Source: DASYAN01 sp963727755 (GTDB taxonomy: Bacteria > Chloroflexota > Ktedonobacteria > Ktedonobacterales > Ktedonobacteraceae). Taken from it: a stretch of DNA of 64,000 nt. Positions within the stretch are counted from its first letter, which is position 1, and each line of letters starts with the position of its first letter. The position numbers and the translations under genes were made by a program. The notes beneath the pieces are model-generated. The model saw nothing but the letters and a program-made list of their open reading frames with translations, was not told the DNA's origin and did not search any database. The stretch covers positions 1 to 64,000 of the forward strand of contig CAVSHN010000028.1 in assembly GCA_963727755.1 (NCBI GenBank). The letters run 5' to 3'. Positions 47,211-57,083 of the stretch are shown in pieces.

Positions 47211-48288
47211 ATGAATACGAGAATGCTTCATGTCATATGTAAAGTGGTCTCCGTAGTCACACTCATGTTTCTTTTCATGACACTGACATCTAACAGTTTT
47301 CTTCTTTCTAAGGCATCAACTGCGGCCACAACTCTCGGGGCAGCCATGAGAGCCCACAAGCAAATTTTTGGTGTTGGCATCGATGGCGGCGCCCTCAATA
47401 TACCAACGTATGCAAAAATCGTGGCAACCCAGTTCACCAGTCTCACACCCAGCAACGAGATGAAGTGGGACTCGACCGAGCCGTCGCAGAATTCGTTCAA
47501 CTTTGGCTCCGCTGATACGATTGTCAGCTTTGCACAAAGCCATCACCTAAAGGTCCGCGGCCACACGCTGGTCTGGTACAGCCAACTGGCCGGTTGGGTC
47601 AACAATATTTCATCCGGTCCTCAGCTACTGCAGGCGATGCGCAACCATATCGCGAAGGTTGCAGGCCACTTCAAAGGCAAGATCACGTACTGGGATGTGG
47701 TCAATGAGGCTCTCGAAGAAAATGGTTCACGGCGTGCCTCAATCTTCCAACAGTTGATTGGCGATAGTTATATTCAAGAGGCATTCAAAGCAGCACGAAA
47801 AGCTGATCCTAAAGCCAAACTGTGCTACAACGATTACAACATCGAAAGCATCAACGCGAAGAGCAATGCGGTCTATGCCATGGCGAAACAGTTCCTGTCC
47901 CATCACGTTCCTATTGACTGCGTAGGTATCCAAGGACATTTGATTGTGGGTCAGATTCCTTCAAGCATCCAAGCCAACCTGCAACGCTTCGCCAAACTCG
48001 GTCTCAGTGTGCAGTTCACAGAGCTGGACATTCGTATGCCAGTACCAGCAAGCAACTCTGAACCTCCAGAGGCAAGCTAGCGATTACCAGAAGGTGATAT
48101 CGGCATGTCTGGCAGTCTCCCGCTGCACAGGTATAACAGTATGGAACGTTTCCGATGGGGACTCATGGATACCTGCCACATTTCCTAGCTATGGTGCCGC
48201 AACCTTGTTCGACAATAGCTACAACAAGAAACCAGCCTACTATCGCGTCCTCTCGGCTCTCAATAAACGAGCCTACCTCAGTTCATAG
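47211..48288 (+). pseudogene. Secreted GH10 endo-1,4-beta-xylanase, frameshifted
   Basis: Family 10 xylanase. A signal peptide (residues 1-37) is followed by the GH10 barrel: LTPSNEMKWDSTEP, HTLVWYSQLAGWV, acid/base Glu in WDVVNEALEE, and nucleophile Glu in QFTELDIRMP. A single-base shift near 48060 separates this frame from the C-terminal part (ASDYQKVISACL, GITVWNVSDGDSW). Corrected length ~355 is complete. It lies 180 bases after the GH5 gene, forming a plant-polymer pair. Confidence 0.86.
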
Positions 48289-48352
48289 GCAAGAGCGATG
48301 ACGCTCGGATTCCAATTGGAAGGGTGCTGTGGCCTCTTTGTATCATCGGTTA

Positions 48353-49090
48353 TCAGGGGATGAGAGGCTTGATGCGTGGCACCCCTTTATTTGCCGTTTC
48401 GGGCGGTGAAACATTCCGACGTACAGGTGGATGAGGGATAGCAATGATGCTAGGATGATGAGAGAGCAAATCTGCACGGTTGGAGATGATATAATCAGCG
48501 GTGCGTGCCACCAGAGCCTGAATCGTCACACCCGTCACCAAGCCATCTTTGCCCAGATTGACGCGTGCGACCATCGAGTCGGCCCGAATCTCGGCTCCAC
48601 AGCGAATGGCATCGGGCACATGGCTAATGAGGGTACTCTGCTTAGCTCCCACCTTGCAGCCCTGGATGCAAAAACCGCGGTAGATGCAGTGTGGCCGATC
48701 GCCATGTGAGCCCTCAAGTATAGCCACCGGGCCACCTGCTACGACTGGAATATCCAACTTTGAGCATCCCTTAACCAGCACATCGCCCACTCCTCCTAGG
48801 GGATGTGGGGCATAGGGATAGCCATGAGGATCTCCCCAGGGAAAATACGCTGGCCCGGCCACAGGCATTTCCTTCTCGATCAGCTCATAGTAGGGTTTGA
48901 GATCTTCATATGAGATCGGCCAATCAGCGCCAAGGCCATCAGCTGAGAGCACATGGAAATCTGAGGGATGGAAACGAGGCGTAAAAGCAGCCCAGTGGAC
49001 CGAGCCGCCGCCGACTCCACGCCCACTGTTATTGGCTCCCAGTGTAATAGGATCTTCCCCACCAGTAATGCCCAGATCATTCCAATACAC
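48353..49090 (-). pseudogene. GMC oxidoreductase fragment
   Basis: An internal piece of a GMC-family flavoprotein: GGGSVHWAAFTPRFHPSDF, then CIYRGFCIQGCKVGAKQST. The N-terminal FAD-binding GxGxxG region and the C-terminal catalytic His region are both absent, and the last ~45 residues do not fit the family. So it is a decayed gene, wedged between GH10 and the TPP enzyme. Confidence 0.75.
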
Positions 49091-49139
49091 GGTTTATCAG
49101 GAATGGCCTGTTCACGCTGCCTCCCTTCCTTTCACTCGA

Positions 49140-50931
49140 TTATCCTTTCCGTGGGAGAACCCCCTTGGCAAGCCCTTTAATGGACTGCTTGATGATGTTG
49201 ACTTCGTCGGGATCGCCCTTCAAGAGTGCTGACATGTAATTTTTGGCCTGTTCAAGGGTAATATGTGGTGGTAGTGTGGACACATCACCGGAGGTATAGG
49301 CCTCAAAAATCACAGGGCGATCGGATGCCAGGGCCGCTTCCCAAGCCGCGCCGACATCGTCAGGCCGATCGACGCGAACGCCCCGCAGTCCAAGCAACTC
49401 AGCATAGCGAGCATAAGGGAAATCTGGAAGGGTTTGGGTGGCCTCCAGCTTCGGATTGCCAGAATTCGATACGCATTTCCCAAGTCACTTGGTTCAAGTC
49501 GCGGTTATTGAGAACAAGGAAAATCAGGTTAGGATTTCCCCAGCGCTTCCAATATTTCTCCACGGTGAGCATTTCATTCATGCCATTCATCTGCATAGCT
49601 CCATCGCCCGTTAGCGCGATGACTGTCCGGTCGGGATAGGCGAACTTCGCTGCGATGGCGTAGGGAACAGCTGATCCCATCGTGGCGAGACTTCCTGAAA
49701 GTGAGCCCATCATGCCGCGCCGCATCTTAAGAATCCGTCCATACCAGTTAGTCCCTGTTCCGGCGTCGCTGGTCAAGATGCAGTTATCGGGGAGTCGTTG
49801 TGACAATTCCCAGAACACGCGCTCGGGATTGAGCGGATCAGCTGTTTCCATAACGCGACTTCTGACGACCTTTTCCCAAGCCTGGTTATTCTTTTCAATG
49901 CTTTCGCGCCATGAACAATTCATCTTGCGTTGGAGGAAAGGAATGAGGGCTCGCAATGTCTCTTTGCTATCCCCAACGAGGTTCAGTTCCGTTGGATAGC
50001 GCAAGCCAAGCATTCGTGGGTCAATATCGATCTGGATACCGCGTGCCTGTCCCTCTTTGGGGAGAAACTCGGAGTAGGGGAAACTGGAGCCGATCATCAG
50101 CAGGGTATCGCACCCCGTCATCATCTCCCAGCTCGGCTTAGTACCCAGTAAGCCGATACATCCAGTAACAAATGGGAGATCATCTGGCACTACCTCTTTG
50201 CCAAGTAACGCCTTGGCAATGCCAGCTCCGAGCAATTCCGCTACCTCAATCACCTCATCGGTGGCATGTTTTGCACCAGCCCCTACCAGCATAGCCACTT
50301 TCTGGCCGCTATTGAGAATATCAGCGGCGCGTTGCAGATCAGTATCTTTAGGGAAGATGCGCGGGGTTGAATATCCCAAACCTGTATGGACGGTATTATG
50401 TTTATGCGGAGGGGTCTCGACAGCATCCATCTCCTGGACATCTTTTGGAATAATGATGCAGGTCACACAACGCTCGGCTTTAGCAATACGGACGGCGCGA
50501 TCAACTAACTGGCGGATCTGTACAGGACTGGAAGCCATGTAGACATATTCGCCAGCTACATCTTTGAAGAGGGAGACTAGATCGACTTCCTGCTGGTAAC
50601 TACCTCCGATGGCGGCACGTGCCGCTTGACCAACGATAGCAACAACTGGTTGGTGATCCATCTTGGCATCATAGAGTCCGTTCAAGAGGTGGATCGCTCC
50701 TGGTCCCGATGTTGCCAGACAAAGGCCGACCTCATCGGTAAATTTGGCGTAAGCTGTTGCCATAAAGGCAGCCATCTCTTCATGACGCACCTGAATAAAT
50801 TCAAACAGTTCTTGATGGCGCTCAAGACCTCCCAGGATGCCATTAATGCCATCACCAGGATAGCCATAAATACGCTTGATGCCCCAAGCCGAGAGTCGTT
50901 GCAAGAGAAAATCACTTACTTGCATAGCCAT
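49140..50931 (-). pseudogene. Thiamine-pyrophosphate enzyme (pyruvate oxidase/PoxB-like), frameshifted
   Basis: Frames 49399-50943 and 49140-49397 form one ~597-residue enzyme. The TPP Glu region is RHEEMAAFMATAYAK, and the TPP-binding motif is GDGAMQMNGMN ... LVLNN. It resembles pyruvate dehydrogenase (quinone)/acetolactate-synthase-type enzymes. A single-base shift near 49465 separates the final ~95 residues (LPDFPYARYAELLGLRGVRV). The ATG at 50931 has AAAAGGATGAG upstream at better spacing than the ATG at 50943. Confidence 0.85.
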
Positions 50932-51158
50932 ATCTAAACTCATCCTTTTCTGCTACCCATTTAGCGAGGGAGAGCCTGTGCCTGTTTCCCTCTACTATAA
51001 TGTTCGCTCTAGTATAAAACCAAATCTCCGCTCCTCTGCAATAGTACACGATGATCTAGCGCCATTGGTGACAAGCAGGCGGCGTTGGTGTCGATACTCA
51101 AGTGCGAGCAGGAGATCAAGGGGAGATTGTTGTGTTTGGAGTCGTTACGAAGGTGTCG

Positions 51159-52094
51159 CTATTCCTTCTTACTGATATGAAAGATCAGATCAGGGTGTTC
51201 ATCTGGAGGCATTTTAGCTTCAATGCTGCTAATGTATCTATTCCCAAAAGCACTAGGGTGTTGTCTGATTAAAAATAATATTCCATAGGCGTTAGGAGTT
51301 CCCAATATAGCATCATATCCGTCACTTCCTCTTGAAAATTGATAGGAAGTTATATTTATCGATTGATCTTTTTTGAAGTTTTCAATACAGCAATCTAATG
51401 TATTCCATGTTTCTTTATTCCATATATTCTCTCGTACTACCTGCCTAAGGTCGAAGTCAGATAAATTAACCTTCTGATATTCTAAAACTGATAATAGCTG
51501 GTTATAGAGAATTTCAGAATTAGGTAGAACTTTACCACTATATAGCTGCTTATCATATAGCTTATCCCTTTTTCTTTGGTTGCTAGCTGCTGTAATTACG
51601 CCATTATCAATGTCAATGTAATTTTTATATAAAGATTTGAATTTTTCGCTAATATACGAATATATTTCAATTTTTACCTTATTATCTTTTGTGCTTTCTT
51701 TGACTTCTGTTCTATATCGATGATTGAAAGCCACACGTGTATCTATATCTATATTTGGAATATTATTAACTTTATCTTGTATTGCACGACCTCTTGCAAT
51801 GATGAAAGCTTCTTGCAGTTCTCTTGGCACCTCTGAAATAGGTATATGACGATCAATCTTGGCAAGCTTATCTTGCTCTGATTGAGAAATGGCTTGGTCT
51901 GCTATTCTAGAGATGAAGTAAGCCTGAAAAGCTTGGTTAGCAGGATCGTGAGTATTCTCCTGTGAATCACTCTCTTTTTCGTGATTTGCCAATTGAGTAT
52001 TCTGATTTTCATTACATATTGCTTTTAAAACGTCTAGCGGTTTACATTCACGGGAAGGAGATTTTTTGCTAACGTGATCACTTGCATCTTCCAT
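51159..52094 (-). CDS. Unrecognised AT-rich protein
   Basis: A 311-residue soluble protein, no family recognised. Residues 1-60 are polar and disordered (LANHEKESDSQENTHDPANQ). The C-terminal 100 residues look folded (SRGSDGYDAILGTPNAYGILFL, IRQHPSAFGNRYI, MPPDEHPDLIFHISK). Codon use is more AT-rich than the flanking TPP gene, suggesting transfer. It starts at ATG behind AAGGAGAGTTACATCCT. It may be related to the duplicated genes next to it, which lie on the same strand, but shares no obvious sequence with them. Confidence 0.55.
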   Translation of the reverse strand: MEDASDHVSKKSPSRECKPLDVLKAICNENQNTQLANHEKESDSQENTHDPANQAFQAYFISRIADQAISQSEQDKLAKIDRHIPISEVPRELQEAFIIARGRAIQDKVNNIPNIDIDTRVAFNHRYRTEVKESTKDNKVKIEIYSYISEKFKSLYKNYIDIDNGVITAASNQRKRDKLYDKQLYSGKVLPNSEILYNQLLSVLEYQKVNLSDFDLRQVVRENIWNKETWNTLDCCIENFKKDQSINITSYQFSRGSDGYDAILGTPNAYGILFLIRQHPSAFGNRYISSIEAKMPPDEHPDLIFHISKKE

Positions 52095-52269
52095 AGGATG
52101 TAACTCTCCTTCTTGTTTTTGATTAAGTTACCAAATTTTTGATGCTTTCAGCGAAGAAGAGCATTCTTCTATGGAAGACTTGTTCGTATCTCTCTCCAGA
52201 ACGGACAAGTCATCGTCCAATGAACACCACGGAGATGAAAATTGCATCCAAAAATGAGCGAACCATGAG

Positions 52270-53389
52270 TTAAATTTGGTCAGAGACCAGAGTACTTCTG
52301 ACAAGTGGATCACCACCAATCTCTCCCAAGTGAGCGAGAAAAAGGTATCCCTCGAGTTGCTCTGGTGTGAGATGAACAGGTGTGGGTAAATAGGTGCTTC
52401 GCTCAGGAATATCGGGCAATGTAATCTCCTCAGTGATACTTGCATCTTTAAGCGAGGTATCTTGTACACCAACAGTATATCGTCCTTGGCCGGAGGCGGC
52501 TAAGATCTCATAGGTAACTTCACGAAACTGGTGAAATTCCTCCAATCGGTCAGCGCGAATTTTCTCTCTTATTTGTCTTTGCTGTCTCTCTTGCTTTTCT
52601 TCATCTTCACTCAGGTGATTATACTCTTCTCTAAGTCGGTGATATTCTCCCTCTAATGTCGTTTTCATGTGCTTTTCTTGTTCTGTTCTCGTGGGTGCAC
52701 CACTCACGAGGTGTTCCAACTGCTCATTTTTTTCAGTGAGTGTCGGCTCAAACTCTGGGATTGTGGTAAATTCTGACATGAAGCCGCTTGACAACCCCTG
52801 TCCAGAGGCGCTGGAGTGTTCTTAGCTCTTCTCTATCTGGCTTTTCTCCTGCAAGAATATGCTTCAATCGAGCAAAGTCAGCCCAAGAGTAGTTTGCAAT
52901 AGCATAATTTTTGATGGATTTCAGCAGCTCGGTGCCTATCTTTGCCTCCTCTTGGACGATTCCTTCGCAGGTCATGCCAGGACGTTTTGACGTTCTTTCC
53001 GAGCCGGCATAGTATCCCTCTAATCCGGTGTAAGGAAGCTCTTGTTTGCTACCATTTTTCCCCATAACATAAGGATTGCCAACAATTACTCCACCTCTTC
53101 CACGCTTGACTAGTAAGAAAGCTAGGTAGCGGGTATCGCGAGGGTATTCTCCTTCATTGCTATATAACTGTTTGATGATGGCATCGCGAATCGTCTCACG
53201 TTTTTCCATCATTTCCTGTTCGGTAAGTGATCGCTGCCTGACGCTATCCAAGTCGGTGGATGCGTGTTCCAGAGCAAACAGTTCTTGGCCCAACTGTGGC
53301 CATTGGTGTTGCAAAGGTGGGGGAGCCTTTTCAGTATAGGGGTCAATGTCATTTTCAATAATTTGGTGTAGTTCACGTATTACTTGCAT
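52270..53389 (-). pseudogene. Unknown protein, tandem copy 1, frameshifted
   Basis: Two frames (52748-53389 and 52270-52794) form one ~372-residue protein. The N-terminal part has a central conserved block (YLAFLLVKRGRGGVIVGNPY, YTGLEGYYAGSERTSKRPG). The middle is a charged coiled coil (EEKQERQQRQIREKI) and the C-terminus runs SITEEITLPDIPERSTYLPT. An extra base near 52760 (CCCAGAGTTTGAG against CCCGAATTTGAG in copy 2) breaks the frame. Family not recognised. It is the more downstream copy of the tandem pair. Confidence 0.6.
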
Positions 53390-53712
53390 GTGTGGTCCTT
53401 CATAGATGCCTGTTTGGAATCCGTAGTCCTCAGCTATTCTAACGATTACACTAGGATATCAGTGTGCTATAGCTATTCTAACGACTACACTAGAATATTT
53501 GTAAGATATGCTATCACAAACCAATCACAGACTCTCTGAGATCACCTCCCATGGAGATCACAAAGGTATCACCCGTTCCCCTTGCTCAATCCCGTCACAT
53601 ATTATCGATACTTTTGGAAGACTTGTTGAGATTGTTTCTGAATTGATGGTAACTTGGGTAAATCCATTCTTTCCTCCTTTGATGAAAGAGAAGTAAACGC
53701 CTTGATGGAACC

Positions 53713-54832
53713 TTAAAAGTGGTCAGATATCAGAGTACTTCTGACAAGTGGATCACCACCAATCTCTCCCAGGTGAGCGAGAAAAAGGTATCCCTCGAGT
53801 TGCTCTGGTGTGAGATGAACAGGTGTGGGTAAATAGGTGCTTCGCTCAGGAATATCGGGCAACGTAATCGCTTCAGTGATACTTGCCTCTTTAAGCGAAG
53901 TATCTTGTACACCAATAGTATATCGTCCCTGGTCAGAGGCGGCTAAGATCTCGTAGGTGGCTTCACGAAACTGATGAAATTCCTCCAATCGGTCAGCGCG
54001 AATTTTCTCTCTTGTTCGTCGTTGCTGTCTTTCTTGCTCTTTTTCAGCTTCACTCAGGTTATTATACTCTTCTCTAAGTCGGTGATATCCTCCCTCTAAT
54101 GACGTTTTCATGTGCTTTTCTTGTTCTGTTCTCGCAGGTGCACCACTCACGAGGTGTTCCAACTGCTCAATTCTTTCAGTGAGTATCGGCTCAAATTCGG
54201 GATTGTGGTAAATTCTGACATGAAGTCGCTTGACAATCCCTGTCCAGAGGAGCTGGAGTGTTCGTAGCTCTTCTCTATCTGGCTTTTGCCCTGCAAGTAC
54301 ATGCTTCAATCGAGCAAAGTCAGCCCAAGAGTTATTCTCAATAGTATGCTTTTTGATGGATTTCAGCAGCTCTGCGCCTATCATTGCCTCCTCCTGGACG
54401 ATTCCTTCGCAGGTCATGCCAAGACGTTTTGACGTTCTTTCCGAGCCGGCATAGTATCCCTCTAATCCGGTGTAAGGAAGCTCTTGTTTGCTACCACCTT
54501 TTCCCATGATATAAGGATTGCCAACAATTGCTCCACCTCTTCCACGCTTGACGAGTAAGAAAGCCAGATAGCGGATATCGCGAGAAGTATTCTCCTTCAT
54601 TGCTGTATAGTTGTTTGATGATGGCATTGCGAAATGCATCACGTTTTTCCCTCATTTCCTGTTCGGTAAGTGGTTGCTGATTGACTCTATCCAAGTCGGT
54701 GGATGCGTGTTCCAGAGCAAACAGTTCTTGGCCCAACTGTGGCCATTGGTGTTGCAAAGGAGGGAGAGCCTTTTCAGTATAGTGATCAATGTCATCTTCA
54801 ATGTTTTGTTGTAATTCACGTATTGCTCGCAT
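53713..54832 (-). pseudogene. Unknown protein, tandem copy 2, frameshifted
   Basis: The second copy. Frames 54491-54832 and 53713-54642 join at an extra base near 54585 (GAATACTTCTCGCG against GAATACCCTCGCG in copy 1). The position of copy 1's break is intact here, and the reverse. Product otherwise matches copy 1 with scattered substitutions (SITEAITLPDIPERSTYLPT). It begins ATG behind GGAGGATCACAT. Confidence 0.6.
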
Positions 54833-55077
54833 ATGTGATCCTCCATAGATGCCTGTTTAGCACCCGTAGTCCTCAGCTATTCTAACGATTACGATTAGGA
54901 TATTAGGATACTATCACAAACCGATCACAGACTCTCTGAGGTCATCTCCCATGGAGATCACAAAGGTATCATCTGTTCCCCTTGCTCAATCCCTAATGCT
55001 TTGGCACAAAACTGCTTGTTGTGATAGACTAATACTGTAGAGCTTAAAGAGTGAATTACCCAGCCGTACTGAACAAA

Positions 55078-55847
55078 TTATGGCAGCGATGGGCTGAAAC
55101 CTTTTTCTCGTGTCTTCTCAAAGCGGAGTTTGCCTCTAGGCTTCATGTGCAGTGTGCATTCTTTGTAGAACTGCATGATATGGACTGCTGACATCACCCC
55201 GACCGGGTAACAATCCTGTTCAAGTGACCCGCTGTTTACCACTGGTGCCCAGCTCAGTCGTTGGCTGGTCAGCTTTTCAAGGGCTTTGTCCAGCGTCTCT
55301 GTGGCATGAATGACTAACACGTCAGGATTTATAACCTCTCCAACGCATCTTTTAGCACGTGCCGCACAGGCCCCTCACGTCCCGCAGATCCGCCGGTTCC
55401 GATGGTAATAGCAGAAGCAACCAATTTGACCAGTGGGATACGGGCTCGGATAGGCTTACCTTGGTGGAAGGCTGCGATTGCGGAGTCAGTTCCATGTCCT
55501 TCGGCCTCTGGTGCCAAACCGAACACAATGATGCCGGATATCAGGCCACCCAGAGTTGTCACAAGAGGTAAAAGCCAGGGATGAGATGCAGACCAGAGGG
55601 ACATAATCACCGTTTGCCCTTCTCCTACAGGTTCTGGTGGTTGATATCCCACTAGACCTCCCAGAAAAACCTGTGTTGCAACATGGATAGCCGCGTAGAA
55701 AGCAATAGCTCCGATACCAGCAACTATACCAATTAAAGTACTGATCGTGACCCACTTGAGCAAATAGCGTGGACTTTCAAAGCCTTGCGTAATCTGGTGT
55801 AGTGGAAGCAAGATACGTTTAGACAGATCTTTAATAGTTATTTTCAC
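55078..55847 (-). pseudogene. ClC-type chloride channel, internally deleted
   Basis: The first frame (55329-55847) is a ClC N-terminus with two membrane segments and the selectivity motif GSAGREGP. It then joins HVLKDALERL and, after a frame change, a CBS-type domain (VLVIHATETLDKALEKL, SWAPVV). About 250 residues of the membrane core are missing between GREGP and the CBS part. Cannot make a working channel. Confidence 0.85.
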
Positions 55848-55849
55848 AA

Positions 55850-56349
55850 TCGTTTCCTCCTAAGTAATAATGGGTGGGCAGTTATTCAATAAAAATGCCC
55901 AAAAAGATGAGCAAGTTGTTATGTATCTGGTGTTCTAACGCCACAGATAATTTGGTGAGCGATGAGGGGTGCTTTTTGGACAATCTCTTGCTCAGGTCAA
56001 TCTATGCTCATCAACGATTTTCGGCATAGTTCCTCTTTGAGCTACTCGAAATGGGTGGATGTATATTCTTCTACAAGGATAGCATATTTTTGAGCTATTG
56101 GTCAAATTTAGCAGTGCTTGCTCCGGGGCATGTGAATGCTATCAGTGGTTTTGTTGGCATGGGAATTTTCTACGTGTTGTAATTTGATCTTCGCGATTTG
56201 GGCATTGTTTGGCTTTGCGTATCCTACTTATCTTGACAGTAGGGAGTACCATAGCGTATCGTAGATATGACAGTTAGTTTGTACTTAGTTCACAAGGCAT
56301 ATGTTCTTTCTGAAAAGAGATTTTCGGAATGATAAGGGGAGTTACGCAG
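55850..56349. other. Gene-free region
   Basis: About 490 bases without a gene that I can support. Possible -10/-35 signals for the small membrane gene lie just before 56340, but no consensus pair is clear. Confidence 0.5.
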
Positions 56350-56592
56350 ATGCAATGGGATACAAGGCGGTTTGCTCTCACCAGTGGGATTGTCTGGGGA
56401 GCCACTCTCTTTCTCACAACCTTAGTCAGCATGCGTACACGTTATGCTAGGGCATTTCTTAACGGCGTAGCAAGTATTTATCCAGGTTATACCGTTAGTT
56501 TACGAGGGAGTGTCGTTGGATTAGTTTATGGATTTTTGGATGCATTCTTTGGTGTATATATTATAGCGTGGGTGTATAGCAAATTGAAGTAG
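56350..56592 (+). CDS. Small two-helix membrane protein (holin-like)
   Basis: 80 residues starting at ATG behind AAGGGGAGTTACGCAG. One membrane segment near residue 10-30 (GIVWGATLFLTTLV) and one near 55-75 (GLVYGFLDAFFGVYIIAWVY), with SIYPGYTVSLRGSVVG between. Similar short proteins in Chloroflexota are sometimes annotated as bacteriophage holins; I see no phage genes here, so the function is open. Confidence 0.6.
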   Translation: MQWDTRRFALTSGIVWGATLFLTTLVSMRTRYARAFLNGVASIYPGYTVSLRGSVVGLVYGFLDAFFGVYIIAWVYSKLK

Positions 56593-56646
56593 TTGCAGCT
56601 GTGAAATAAGATCGTGAGTTTGTATGTCTCATTTCACAGCTGCAAC
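56592..56646. terminator. Perfect 16-bp inverted repeat
   Basis: GTTGCAGCTGTGAAAT and ATTTCACAGCTGCAAC are exact complements around a 23-base loop, directly after the membrane gene's stop. No T-run follows on the plus strand. It may terminate both convergent transcripts or be a remnant of a small mobile element. Confidence 0.5.
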
Positions 56647-56692
56647 CTACTAACTGGAGTGGTAGTACCACATCATTGACTAATGGACAGGT

Positions 56693-57083
56693 TCATAGCA
56701 ATTCCTTCAAAGCAACTCTCACTGATTCGAACTGTTTGTATCCCAGTTTCCCTATTGCCTTGCCTTGCAAACGTTTGCTGCTATACAGCCGTAAATGTGA
56801 TAACATGATACATTGTTTTCTGTCTTGAAAGTCTATCAGAAAATAATGCTTATCCTCTTTTAGTTTGGTTGTCATTGCCACACCCCAAAAAAATATGGGA
56901 ATTGAATTTTTTGACGATCAGCACGGGACGGTTATAAAAGCAGTTTTTCCCATCTGCCTCATGCCCGACGTTGATGCCGATTTTGCACCACCACACTTCA
57001 CGCTCACTGAACGTTGGAATATGAGAAGCATCATCTGTTTCCTGCTTTACCACATTCCACCCTGTGAAATCCTTTGCATGCAT
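56693..57083 (-). pseudogene. PemK/MazF family toxin, frameshifted
   Basis: The MazF-type mRNA endonuclease fold is seen as EVWWCKIGINVGHE, KNCFYNRPVLIVKKF, then, after a base slip in a T-run near 56885, GVAMTTKLKEDKHYFL and the conserved end (LSHLRLYSSKRL). Corrected it is ~128 residues, normal size. No antitoxin gene is seen directly upstream; the preceding kinase frame ends at the start codon (TAATG). Confidence 0.8.

Larger units (their letters stand above)
52270..54960. repeat. Tandem duplication of ~1.44 kb
   Basis: 52270-53600 and 53713-55000 are direct repeats covering the unknown gene and upstream sequence (CAATCACAGACTCTCTGAG). A shorter repeat (CAGCTATTCTAACGA-type, ~30 bases) occurs at about 53433, 53466 and 54872. 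53390-53712 contains no other gene. Confidence 0.8.

Noticed and set aside
56350..56592. Prophage call based on the holin-like gene
   Set aside because: No other phage gene in the window; a small two-helix protein alone is insufficient.
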